From Tubiluchus corallicola (lineage: Eukaryota > Priapulida > Priapulimorpha > Priapulimorphida > Tubiluchidae), in contig JAQGDQ010000052.1 in assembly GCA_030141605.1 (NCBI GenBank), forward strand, positions 436,001-500,000: a stretch of DNA of 64,000 nt. Direction: 5' to 3'. Shown piece by piece: positions 49,299 to 59,099 of the stretch. A program made the position numbers and the translations under genes. Under the pieces are notes generated by a model. That model was not told the origin of the DNA. It did no database searches and saw nothing but the letters and a program-made list of their open reading frames with translations. The number at the start of each line of letters is the position of its first letter. The stretch's first letter is position 1.

Positions 49299-51283
49299 GT
49301 GTGCGTGAGCTAAAATTTATATTGTATTATGCATTTAACCATTTTACATCTCTTTTCAAACTGACAAGATTGTCATCTGAAGACGATCACTATAGTTTTT
49401 ACACTGTGTTACAGAGAAATCTATGCATGCTACATTACTTTACAGAATTTTCGGCAAATTGCGAAATCTCTAAAAACCATTCATCAGCGAACATGGAGGT
49501 TTACACACCACGTGCGTGCTTCATTAAAGAAGGAAAAGGGAAAGCTTCAAAACTATCTGAGCGGATTAAATCTGCTGATTAAGCCAAACCAAACTGAATT
49601 AGTATACCACACTGTATCACAATTACGTCACAAATATAAAATATCTATAAAAAACAAAAAGAAAAATACGTCCGCTTTTTACGTAGTAGATAGAAGCATT
49701 AAAAATACGATCATAGCTTTAAAAAGCTGCATAACTTCCAAAAGAGAATAAATCATTAACAACTTACGAAAAAATAATAAAGAAGACCACAAACCTTGCC
49801 TTGAAGAATAAATGAAAATAAGTTAGTTAGCAAATAAGAAAATAAATTAAAGAAGACAAACGCAAGTTTCGCTTACCGCTTTGTTTCGAATTGAAAACGC
49901 TTTTCAAACAAAATGTCTTTAGCATGGAAATTTCAGCCTTACGTGATAGTCGTCTATTTTGCCTCCTGAAAGATATTGCACAGTTGTTTACAAAAACGAC
50001 CGTTGTTGTGAGTTTGGTAAGAACTTCCTTTTTTCAAAAACTCAAGCTGGCTAGTATGTAAGTGTCTGATTTAGCAACACGCGCAGCTTATTCTTTCAAT
50101 AGATTATGAAAGATAAAATGTTTTCTTAATGACGATGCAGCAGAGCATACTCTGATGATGCGAACAGGTTTCAAAGTACGGCCGGGTAAGCAACGAGTTT
50201 TATCGATATTGCCGAAGCTCGAATTCGCCGTGAGCCAAGAAGCCAACAGGCATGACAGGATGCACCTCTGCGCAGCTTGCAATGAAGAAGCCTGATTCTG
50301 TGCACCTCGAAAGAGAAACCTTCATAACTCTAGTATAATAATAGAGGCCATGAAACTCTAGGGGTGTTACATGCACTTACTTTGGCACGTACCGCAACTA
50401 AACCGCTGCAATTCCAATGTCACAGATAAGTCGCACTTACTCTTGGCATTTCTAACTTAACAGCATGGTTGACTCATGCGACACATTTTAAAGTGACACA
50501 CCATGACAAAGCACACGTAACCTAAGCAACTCTAGTAGTTTGACACTGACACGTGTATACCATGCAGCTTTAGTTCCACTGTTCAGTCACACATGCCTTG
50601 AACAACTCAAAGTTCCTTCAAGACGTTTGAAGAGGTTTTGGTACAACTCTAACGCGATGGATGATTTAATGTAGCGGCAAAGTCACATTCGGCCTAGGCA
50701 CCTAACAGATTAAGGAACGTGTACGCGCTATGTAACTCTAACGCCTTTGAAAGTCACAAGGATGATCAGGAACTCTATAGCACACATAGTCACATGCATA
50801 CTTACTTTATGTATAAAACAATTCTGGCACCGGCGCTTGCGTTTCTCTAAAGGCAATGCAGTGCAGGCGAGGATCTTTAGAAATGGTATCGTTCTTCATA
50901 GTAAATGCAAAAAGCAGTATCTGTCATAATATTGCTTGACGTCCAGTGAAACTTACGCAACGCCATCGGCTCTAAATACTTGACGGCCAAATGTTACTGC
51001 AGAAGTCGAATCAGGCATTTTAATTCTAGCTTGCAGTAATGCATTTTTATGGCATTTTGTGGTGACATTTTGTAATTACTTAGACGTTGCACATTCGCAG
51101 CACCTTCTAAGAGCATTAGTTTTTCTGTCGCCCAGAAAGCCGGACTAAAGAAATTGAGAGAAATTGTACTGTCAGAATGAGTAAGGTAGTGAATCACGCT
51201 TAGAATCATTCTTCCGAAATACATTTAGTTGTGAACTTTGCAACTGAGTACCTAAAGTGTCTAATCTCTTGAAAAAACCTTCC
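49299..51283. other. Intergenic, no gene seen
   Basis: No gene recognised. Between 50330 and 50780 the motif AACTCTA recurs several times at irregular spacing. A - strand frame at 50088-50282 has GC above its surroundings but no known motif. Confidence 0.45.
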
Positions 51284-51652
51284 GAAATCACGTGGCTAAC
51301 ACTCGAGAAAGAGACGTCCTTGCATTACAAGGTTTAGAAGCTGTTAGGACTTCGAGGTCTATTTTTTCTGGACCTCACCAGAATTACTTATGTTACTCAG
51401 CTCAAAAGCGCCACCTGGCAGCATGGAGACGCGGTGGCGGTAGTCCAATCAATTTTTCAACCATGTGCTATGCAGCTGCCACCTGTAAACGTTTACTAGG
51501 CACATGTTGGTATCATGCTTAAAACTTATGACAATAAAATCAACATTTTCAACTTTGGGAAACAGTAACTCTTAAAGAGAGCCATTTTGAATCACGTGGT
51601 TGACACAAAATAAAACTGTCCTTGTGCTACTAGTGGTAAAGAGTTGGTCTTT
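51284..51652. repeat. Diverged direct repeats, about 306 bp apart
   Basis: A segment of about 62 bp at 51284-51346 (starts AAATCACGTGGCTAACAC, contains GTCCTTG) recurs diverged at 51590-51652 (GAATCACGTGGTTGACAC, GTCCTTG). The spacing suggests an old tandem duplication or two copies of a dispersed repeat. Confidence 0.55.
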
Positions 51653-52585
51653 TTTAAGATCTTAAATATGATTGAAATTTCTGACAGTGTACAGTACTGT
51701 CATAGTGAGGGTTTTCTTTTCGCTGTTGCCAAATAATGCAGGTGACGTCTTATTTGCAGTCAGTAACGTCCGCCATACTGGCTATCGACAGGCAAAATTT
51801 CGTGTTTATAGGCTCTGTGGTTCTAGAATTATAGTCAAAACAATGTCCATGATGGTCCTGCCTCTGTCGTCTAGCCAGGAATCTTTTCCACAGTGTGACG
51901 CTCAAGCTTCTTATAGGCCAGGTTACGTAACTAATTCCTAAACCGTATAATTGTATACGGTAATACGTATAAACCGTATATTTTCAATTTTCATAAAAAA
52001 ATTTAGTTGAACTGTTTGATGATATACCTGCCTTGAAAACCGATTTTACCTGTATGTTCAGTATCATCGTTTCATGCATTACTATATCATGTGATTGAAG
52101 CCAAGCAGACGAAATTTTTGCCTGTTGAGTGCGTCCAGGTAATCCGCTCTAAGTTGTCGAGTTATGCAGACGTTGTCGTGTCTTGACGATGGTCTAGTAG
52201 TTATAGGGTTTTCTTGCAGAAAAGAAATCTGTCAGCATGATGTATGACATAGATGATAGCTGCTTGTTAACGATGATATTTACCTGTTACCGAGGCTACT
52301 TACCTGATGCTGATGATATTTATCTGACACTGGTGGTACTTACCTGTTACTGAGGAGTATGATGTATGATGTGTTGTACACCCCCGCACGACTTACCCCT
52401 GTTAACCCAGCGTTTAAAGGAAACCCAAGTCGAAAAGAACGGTAACGACATTAGCCAAGAAAATCGGCCGTAGCATGGCAAGCTTGTAGCAGTGGCGGCC
52501 GTGTGGCACATCATTGAGTAGAGAATTGATAGGAAAATCACCACTGGGCGCCATCGTGCCAGGTGGCGCTTTTTGTAGGAGGAGT
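51395..52585. repeat. Inverted pair of a dispersed repeat
   Basis: 51395-51500 (+) and 52470-52585 (-) share AAAAGCGCCACCTGGCA and diverged matches on from it for about 100 bp, through an ATCAAT block to a GC-rich GCCACC block. The copies face each other about 1 kb apart. They could be ends of one element or two members of a repeat family. No transposase frame lies between them. Confidence 0.5.
52272..52351. repeat. 20-bp tandem array (4 units)
   Basis: Four 20-bp units close to GATGGTACTTACCTGTTACT. Read on the - strand, two units contain CAGGTAAGTA, the consensus 5' splice donor, and a third contains CAGGTAAATA. Confidence 0.75.
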
Positions 52586-53381
52586 GGTTTATCAAAAACG
52601 GACATATTTTGACGGGCCATAATTCGAGCTGGTCAACGGATCACAACCCGAAATTGTAAGCTAACATGGTCCTCTATCCTAGCTACAACCACACGAAATC
52701 TGGAGTAGCACTGTGCAGTTTTTGAGTTATTCCAAAAAGATGCGTATCTTGTAAACTAAGCATCGTAGAGCAAAAATTTTACCAAATTCTGAATGCTCAC
52801 ATTTTCGGTAACTAACACCTTACTTATCGCCATTTTGTGGTTAAATGATATTTGACTCGCAACTGCGACATAGTACATCTTATTCTACATTTCTGTGCGA
52901 ATCGAATGATATACGCACGCCTCTGTACGACTTATGGCTTCCGTTCATAAAGCGTTTAAATGAAATCATGTCGATTACTAATGGTCAATAGAGACTTCTA
53001 GGTTAGTTAAGTTTTTAGCGTTAATCGCCATAGACTGGCGAAAAGTTCGGCAAGCGAAAAAATATGCTGGCAAAACAGGCAATACTGGCAAAGTAGTCAA
53101 CCATGCCTGGTATTCCTCGTGCTCATTTCGAACGGATCTAAAGTTAGCATTCGGTACACTACGTACACCCAGCTCTTACTTTTACTGAATTTAGGTAGTT
53201 TCCCTGAACAATGTTTTGAATTTAGCATACTGAGCATTTCGTTGGTTTACCGTTTGTTTAGCACTGTTTAACTCGTCTTCACTAGGCTGCCTGGATATTT
53301 TTAAAATATACCAACTCTCCTGTTCTAAGTTCTCTAAATTCATAACACTGTTTCCAGTTATTGAACCAAGCAACTGTACGA
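52586..53381. other. Intergenic, no gene seen
   Basis: No gene, RNA or element motif recognised. Confidence 0.5.
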
Positions 53382-53401
53382 TATCTTTACCTTAGTGTAC
53401 A

Positions 53402-53730
53402 GACATTTCGACACAAGACATTTGGACACATAAGTCATTTGGACCCAAGACACTTTGGACATAAGGCTATTTCGACACATTTGTCATTCGGACACAAAAC
53501 ATTTCGACACAAGGACATTTCAACACATAGGACAGTTCGACACAGGGACATTTGGACACAACGGTATTTGGACACATAGGACATTCATTTCGACACATAG
53601 GACAGTTCGACACAGGGACATTTGGACACAACGGTATTTGGACACATAGGACATTCATTTCGACACATAGGACAGTTCGACACAGGGACATTTGGACACC
53701 ACGGTATTTGGACACATAGGACATTTAGAG
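53402..53730 (+). repeat. 16-bp minisatellite with 70-bp higher-order unit (left arm)
   Basis: Degenerate 16-bp units at the outer side pass into almost identical 70-bp blocks (starts near 53531, 53601 and 53671), each holding four basic units. The near-identity of the 70-bp blocks shows recent local amplification. Confidence 0.9.
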
Positions 53731-53739
53731 ACGTAGGTA

Positions 53740-55340
53740 ACTTAAATTCAATAACTGTTTAGACACAAAAGGTAGCATTTGGATTTTAGATTCAACATGA
53801 TATATTTAGATATTAACAAATCTATACCTATATCCATACTACAGTTCGCAAAGGTTTTATGCTTTGTTACAATTTTTATTAAACTTTATTTCAAAACCTA
53901 TGAAAATTAATTGAATTTGAAGTGATTACAAATTACTTTGAGAAAGCAATTTTACGCTAAAAGCAAATAAAAGCAACTCTAAAAGCAAGAATTTTCTAAG
54001 TAAAGTATTTTTTCCAAAACCAAACTTAAAAAGATTTGTGAACGAAGAGAGAGATAGAGATAGACAGACAGAAAAGGAGAGGAGAGGAAAAGAGAGAGAG
54101 GATGAGAGGGGCAAGAAAGGAGGGATGTAAAGATTGAGTAGCAAACAGAGAACGAGAAATCGAAGGCTATATCCTACTAAAATAACAGATTTAGCAATCC
54201 GTGATTCGTAATTTTTCTATTAAAAGATTTTTCTATTAACTGTTTTCTTTGCGTGAATAGAGTTTTCTACGAAAAATAATTTCTGGGAAAAAATTCTAGC
54301 AAATTATTTTTTGTGAATTTGTTTTCTGGGATACTTTTTTCTGCAAAAAAAATTCTGAAAAACTGGCCCAAAACCCGGCAAGGCCTACTGTGAAAAGTTG
54401 TTGGACTGGAACTTGATTTACAATTAACAATACTCATCTAGGATGAGACACACTACCCAGTTTCACTGGTACCGTGCTGCGTACACTCGGTAATACAAGT
54501 TCTTCATACCTCAGTGTCAGAAGTAGTCAGGCCAGTTCACCAAATAAAATACTTGAATTCAAATTTCAAAGTCTTCACCCATCCACACTCTGTCTAATGT
54601 CATTGTTGCTTAATTATGATAATGAACCACATGCCATGACCACTCATTTATTTTTCTCTTCACCGTCCCTAATTATAAAGCAGTTCTCTTTCATTTTACT
54701 CAGCAAGCCGGGTGTTCTGAACATTTTGCTTTTAGGTGGTCACTTCCTTTTTGGCATAGAGCAGGTGTTGTGGTTCATATTTTTAGTTTAGCAGAACCTC
54801 TTGAAAATGGCACAAAAGCGTGTAGTTCAATAGCTTCCTTGGAAACAATTTATGTGGCTACTCTTCTGAGAACTGATCAATAAACGATCACTAATTGACC
54901 AAAACAATAAACATTCCTGATTTTGATATATCTGGAGTGACTGTACTGCCTCCTCAATACGTTGTACTGGTTCCTCTGAGAGTACTGCCACCTCCTCCTA
55001 ATTTCTACGTGTGAAAGTGTCAAAATCATGCAGTACTCGTCCTGTACTCTTTCAGGTTTTATTATAGCTGCTCTAACGAAGTGGGCAACTATAGAATGAT
55101 AATGGTGCTTTCTATATCTGTCTATCTGTGTGCATTGCGCCAGCTCTTTTAAGCCCTGGGTGGTCTAAGAAGTTGATAACTTGACATACTAGTAGAGCGA
55201 AGCGAACTAATTTTTGGGTGACCTGCACAAATTAGGATTTTTTTATTAATTTTAAATTTTGGCGTGTAACAACTCACGCTGCAATCTGTCTCCCAAACAA
55301 ATGTATTTTGACACATTACTCATTAGCAAGAAGTGAAATA
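53740..55340. other. Interior of foldback candidate, no gene
   Basis: AT-rich. A GA-rich patch lies at 54045-54120, and T/A-rich sequence with recurring TTTTCTG and AAAAATT blocks at 54200-54360. The 105-codon + strand frame at 54474-54791 has no motif I recognise. Confidence 0.5.
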
Positions 55341-55346
55341 ACAAAA

Positions 55347-55517
55347 AAATTATCTACGTGTCCAAATGCCATATGTGCCCAAATATCCTTGTGTCCAAAT
55401 GTCCTATGTGTCCAAATATCCTTGTGTCCAAATGTCATATGTGTCCAAATATCCTTGTTTCCAAATGTCATATGTGTCGAAATAGCCTGTGTCGAAAGTC
55501 CTTGTGTTGAAAATGCC
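55347..55517 (-). repeat. 16-17 bp minisatellite (right arm)
   Basis: About ten units alternating between a 17-bp form (ends in GTCATA) and a 16-bp form (ends in TATCCT), so a 33-bp dimer. It is in reverse orientation to 53402-53730. Confidence 0.88.
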
Positions 55518-55689
55518 TAGCACCCTTTATCTTTATGAGGTTTTGGCTAGCCATACCTCTCTATGTTTCTCTTGTACATGATATACAATACTCTACGGGG
55601 AACGAATTTTTTTAGGCAAAGCAGGGCGAACGAAAGATTTTGTGCATCCATACTGCATTGTCTTTTCTTCAAAGTACATGTTTGTTTGA

Positions 55690-56275
55690 CAACCGTAGGT
55701 GACGATCTTTACTTGACAGAAGCAATCCTTTTAATTTCTAGATGCTATTCTTTTAACACTTTCCAGAGCAAAATTCTTATCACCCGTCACATGCTGTCCA
55801 AGAGCTTCCACACCCTTTTCATCTGATAACTCATTATCAGAGGGCACATTTTCCACAAAGACTGTCCTAGCCTGGAGAAAAGATAACTGGCGAAGTGGGT
55901 GATTCCAATTTATTCCAACATATTTATATTGTTTTAAAACAGTTTCGATTTCGGTTGGAAATTGGTAATGTTTGTCAGTAGGCATTGTCCCTGACTTATT
56001 GAAAATATTTTTTTAGTTTTAACTGTGTTAACTTTTAAGTTCCACTTGTTACAGTATGTAGACAGATTGTGTAGGGAATGTAAACGTATTTCTGCTTTGG
56101 ATAGGCGAACAATATCCTGTGCAACGTTAGGAAACTAATTTTTAATTCGTTCAAGCAAACTGGGTCATTAGCGTCCACACAGCTTTTAAGTTTTGAAACA
56201 AATCGAAAGAAAGGAAATGTGAAAGGTTGTGACGGGTTGGATTTGAATCTCCTATATGATAATTTCTGCATTGAT
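55690..56275 (-). pseudogene. LINE reverse transcriptase fragment
   Basis: The - strand encodes the middle of a non-LTR retrotransposon reverse transcriptase in shifting frames. From the higher coordinates down: a DPVCLNELKIS segment (about 56130-56165), then after a frameshift QDIVRLSKAE at the catalytic box (Y/FADD decayed), YCNKWNLKVNTVKTKKIFS (about 56015-56075), and in another frame EIETVLKQYKYVGIN with following residues (55731-55985), which matches the YKYLGI region after the palm. Several frameshifts make it non-functional. The segment lies 0.7 kb upstream of the glycosyltransferase start on the opposite strand. Confidence 0.7.
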
Positions 56276-56850
56276 GGGCTTAATTTCCATATATTGGCCT
56301 CCCGGTCATTGCAGCATTTCCAATTGCAAGTTTATTCAAGCAAGAGTTATTGCGAACTATGAACATTAATTATTTTACAAAATATCGTTTACCCTTTTGC
56401 AATCTGTAAAGCTAGAATTTGCATTTTTATAGTGTCATTGAATTTGTGTTACGAACCTGTTTTGTTATGTGCATATTATTGTATTTTTGATACTTTGTAA
56501 TTTTATACAAATTAATAAAAAACTTTGATGATTAATTCTGCATGGTTAACAAGTATTTTGGCTGAATATCTGAAATCATTTTATTTTGTTTCAGATTTGT
56601 TAAAACGGCTGTTTAGCAGCTGTATTTTAAACTTTGTTGTAAATTTACCTCTGTATCATTCTTAGCTACTTTTGTTTTTTGGAATCCATAAACATAAAAC
56701 AAAATAAAAAAATCTATATAGATTTTAGCAACGCTTACTCTACAAATGTTGAGACTCACTTTTGTTTGTCTTTGAATCCGTTTCTGTGTTCCAGGTACTT
56801 TTAAACGTGTGCCTCGATTGAGTTTGTACATGCTTATGTGTTTAGCCTAT
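56276..56850. other. Upstream region of the glycosyltransferase gene
   Basis: AT-rich, no coding exon recognised. It may contain promoter or 5' untranslated sequence of the gene that starts at 56954. Confidence 0.5.
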
Positions 56851-56857
56851 CAATTTG

Positions 56858-56867
56858 ACGCATGCGT
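56858..56867 (+). promoter_or_regulatory. Possible core-promoter palindrome (NRF-1-like)
   Basis: ACGCATGCGT is a perfect 10-bp palindrome in AT-rich sequence, 86 bp before the first ATG, and resembles an NRF-1 half pattern (GCATGCG). The 11-bp sequence CAATTCAAACT is repeated just downstream (56890-56920). No TATA box is evident. The start of transcription is not known. Confidence 0.25.
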
Positions 56868-56953
56868 GCACATTTCGTAAAAGAAAGGCAATTCAAACTC
56901 TACGATGACAATTCAAACTTCGAAGCAGGTTTCTCGCGAAGAATTTCGAAACT

Positions 56954-57192
56954 ATGCTGTACTTCAAGCTGTACCCATCTTATGTACATTGCGTTTGTAC
57001 CATGAAACTTAAGCATCAATTGTGCATGAAAATTTTATTCATAGTGACAGTGTTTACAAATGCGGTGGGTTTATTAGGCATTTTGAGTGGTAATGTGGAA
57101 ATTATTTTGTCGGACAGTTTTTTGTCAGTTTTACAGCAAAAACAGAATGTTTACTTTTTACCTAATGTGCGCGAAGCATTTGATATGCGAAG
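56954..57192 (+). CDS. B4GALT: Beta-1,4-galactosyltransferase family, coding exon 1
   Basis: First coding exon: cytoplasmic tail, membrane anchor and stem. ATG at 56954 is the first Met after an in-frame stop (56906-56908). A second in-frame ATG is at 57002 (residue 17), also with A at -3, so two N-termini are possible. Residues 26-45 (KILFIVTVFTNAVGLLGILS) are hydrophobic and preceded by Lys and His, as in a type II Golgi signal anchor. The exon ends AAG|GTGAGA, a consensus donor, after two bases of a codon. Those two bases join the first base of the exon at 61329 to give Arg80 without shifting frame. The following residues, FGQLPFC, resume typical GT7 sequence. I infer the link from phase, topology and splice sites. 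The N-terminal part is not conserved in this family, so homology alone cannot prove it. Confidence 0.75.
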
Positions 57193-57797
57193 GTGAGAAA
57201 ATATTTTTATTTCAAATTGCATTGCGTGACTACCGCTGAGGGCTGTTTTATAAAATAAACACAACAGTGATGTAGCTTTCACTTTTTATTTTCCAAACTT
57301 ATTTTTATCATAGTCTTTTTGTTGCGAATTATTTATGTAGGTCTATAGTTGTTTGCTTTAAACGCTTAGGTCAATTTGTTGGTTCGCTCGCCTTTAGTGT
57401 GATATACTACTTGATAATCAAAATGTTAAAGATGTCGTAGAACATACATGCATACACCATTTTAGTAATGTAGCAAGACCCTATTAAAATATGATTCTAC
57501 ATTAATTGCTGGTTCTGTTTAAGCTGCCTAAACTCATTTTTCTTAACTTTTCATTTTGTTTTTTTTTTCTTTTTCACATTATTTACATTGTATGGTTTAT
57601 TTTGCAGATTGATTAAACTGGCTAAGACTCTATTTTATCATTGCAAAATTTAACGCAACTACATACTTAATATTAATACAACAGTCTTAAACAAACATGC
57701 ACCTGAAAAAATATTATCTAGAAAAGAAAAAATAACATTTCTATTTTCTTTAATTTATTTTTTATTATTAAACGCTTACACGTTTAATGACTTGCAC

Positions 57798-59095
57798 GTG
57801 GAATATTGAATTCTCTGAAAACCCTTATCAACATGTATAGAACTCACAAACTTTCCAATTTTCTATTAAAAAGAAATCAGTATAAACAATACTCTAATAA
57901 ATTAAATCACATCAAAGCACATACTAAGAAAAAGTACTATAATAATCTCCTCGGTCAAAATAATATGCACAAAGTCTGGTCATCTTTGACTGAAATTCTG
58001 AGAAACAAAAAGAAATGTGGCGTTGTGCAAATAAGTTGTGACCTTGTAAGTATTGCTAAGTAAACGATTTCTTCACATCTGCTGGAAATGAACTGGCAAG
58101 TAAAATTACAGCCTCTGTGAGTCCAATGAAATATATGGGACAACCTAATCCCAGTAATATCACTATAGACACTGTTTTAGAGCATGAGGTTTTCACACTG
58201 ATCTCTGAGCTAAATGCATCCAAATCATCATTCAAATCGGATCTGAAAATGTGCCAGTTAAATACTATAAACTAAGCAATAACATTATTTCTCCTGTACT
58301 AGCTAAACTAATAAATATGTCAGTAATTCAAGGAACCTTTCCAGATGCATTGACGTTGGCTAAAATTACACCCATCTATCCCGGACAAACCTATCAAATA
58401 TAAACCAATATATCTTTACTGTCCCCTATTAGTAAAATTTTCGGATCAGTTATTTTTTCTAGGTTCTCTAATTTCTTTAATTCTTCTAATATTTTAAGTG
58501 AATATCAATTTGGATTTCGACAAGATTATTCAACTATGCTAACTGCAGCTGAAATAACTGACGTATACGTAATGATTATTTAGATAAAACTTTAATCACC
58601 TGTGGCATATTTCTTGACCTCACAAAAGCTTTTGACACTGTCCAGCATATTATACTGCTAAATAAACTTGAACGTTATGGCATAAAAAGCACAATCTTGC
58701 AGTTACTAAGTCCTTATTTGCATAATAGAAGACAATTCACTTGCATAAACAATACCAATCCTGACATTTCCCCAGTTTCCTGTGGCATTTTGCAAGGTTC
58801 CACCTTAGGCCCACTTTATTTCTAATTTATATAAATGACCTGGCAAATTGTTCACATTTTTAAACAAGATCCTTTGCAGATGATACAAACTTATTCTTAC
58901 ATGACTCTAACCTTACACAACTACAATACCGTATCAACGATGAGCTCCACAAAATTAATTCCTGGATGACAGCTAATAAGCTTACAGTCAACTACACTAA
59001 GAGAAAGTACATGCTAATACCAGGAAACTCGTCAGATTTAAATAATGACCATTTTAGTATTTACATGAGCGACTGTAATTCTATAATTATGTTTC
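57798..59095 (+). pseudogene. LINE ORF2 fragment (CR1/Jockey type) in intron
   Basis: A sense-strand fragment from the endonuclease-RT linker through most of reverse transcriptase, broken by several frameshifts and stops. Visible in order: the linker with KKYYNNLL and KVWSSLTEIL (57806-58063), the SAGNELASKI segment (about 58075), the FLDLTKAFDTVQH motif (58610-58650), LQGSTLGPLYF (about 58790-58820), the catalytic FADDT (58873-58887), and INSWMTANKLTVNYTK (about 58950-59000). The similarity fades after 59095, so the C-terminal part and 3' end are missing. It belongs to the CR1/Jockey superfamily. Not functional. Confidence 0.88.
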
Positions 59096-59099
59096 TCTG

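Larger units (their letters stand above)
53382..55535. mobile_element. Candidate foldback-type element with minisatellite arms
   Basis: Two arrays of the same degenerate 16-17 bp repeat face each other: left arm 53402-53730 (unit near GACACAAGGACATTTG), right arm 55347-55517 (unit near TGTGTCCAAATGTCCT, its reverse complement). The outermost ends are also similar when inverted (left AGTGTACAGACATTT, right GGTGCTAGGCATTT). The 8-bp direct repeat TATCTTTA sits outside both (53382-53389 and 55528-55535), as a target duplication would. Between the arms lies 1.6 kb of AT-rich sequence with no transposase frame. This is the layout of foldback elements, whose long inverted ends are built of short tandem repeats. 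Two unrelated inverted minisatellites remain possible. Confidence 0.5.

Noticed and set aside
49115-49582. 155-codon frame starting with Tyr-Ile-His repeats
   Set aside because: Translation of the AT and ATAC arrays followed by a short chance frame.
50136-50175. CTGATGA followed by a TTTCAAAG block, considered as a hammerhead ribozyme
   Set aside because: There is no GAAA box in the right place, and stem II does not pair.
53402-53730. Regular short repeats that could recall a CRISPR array
   Set aside because: Units are 16-17 bp with no unique spacers and the context is an animal genome. This is a minisatellite.
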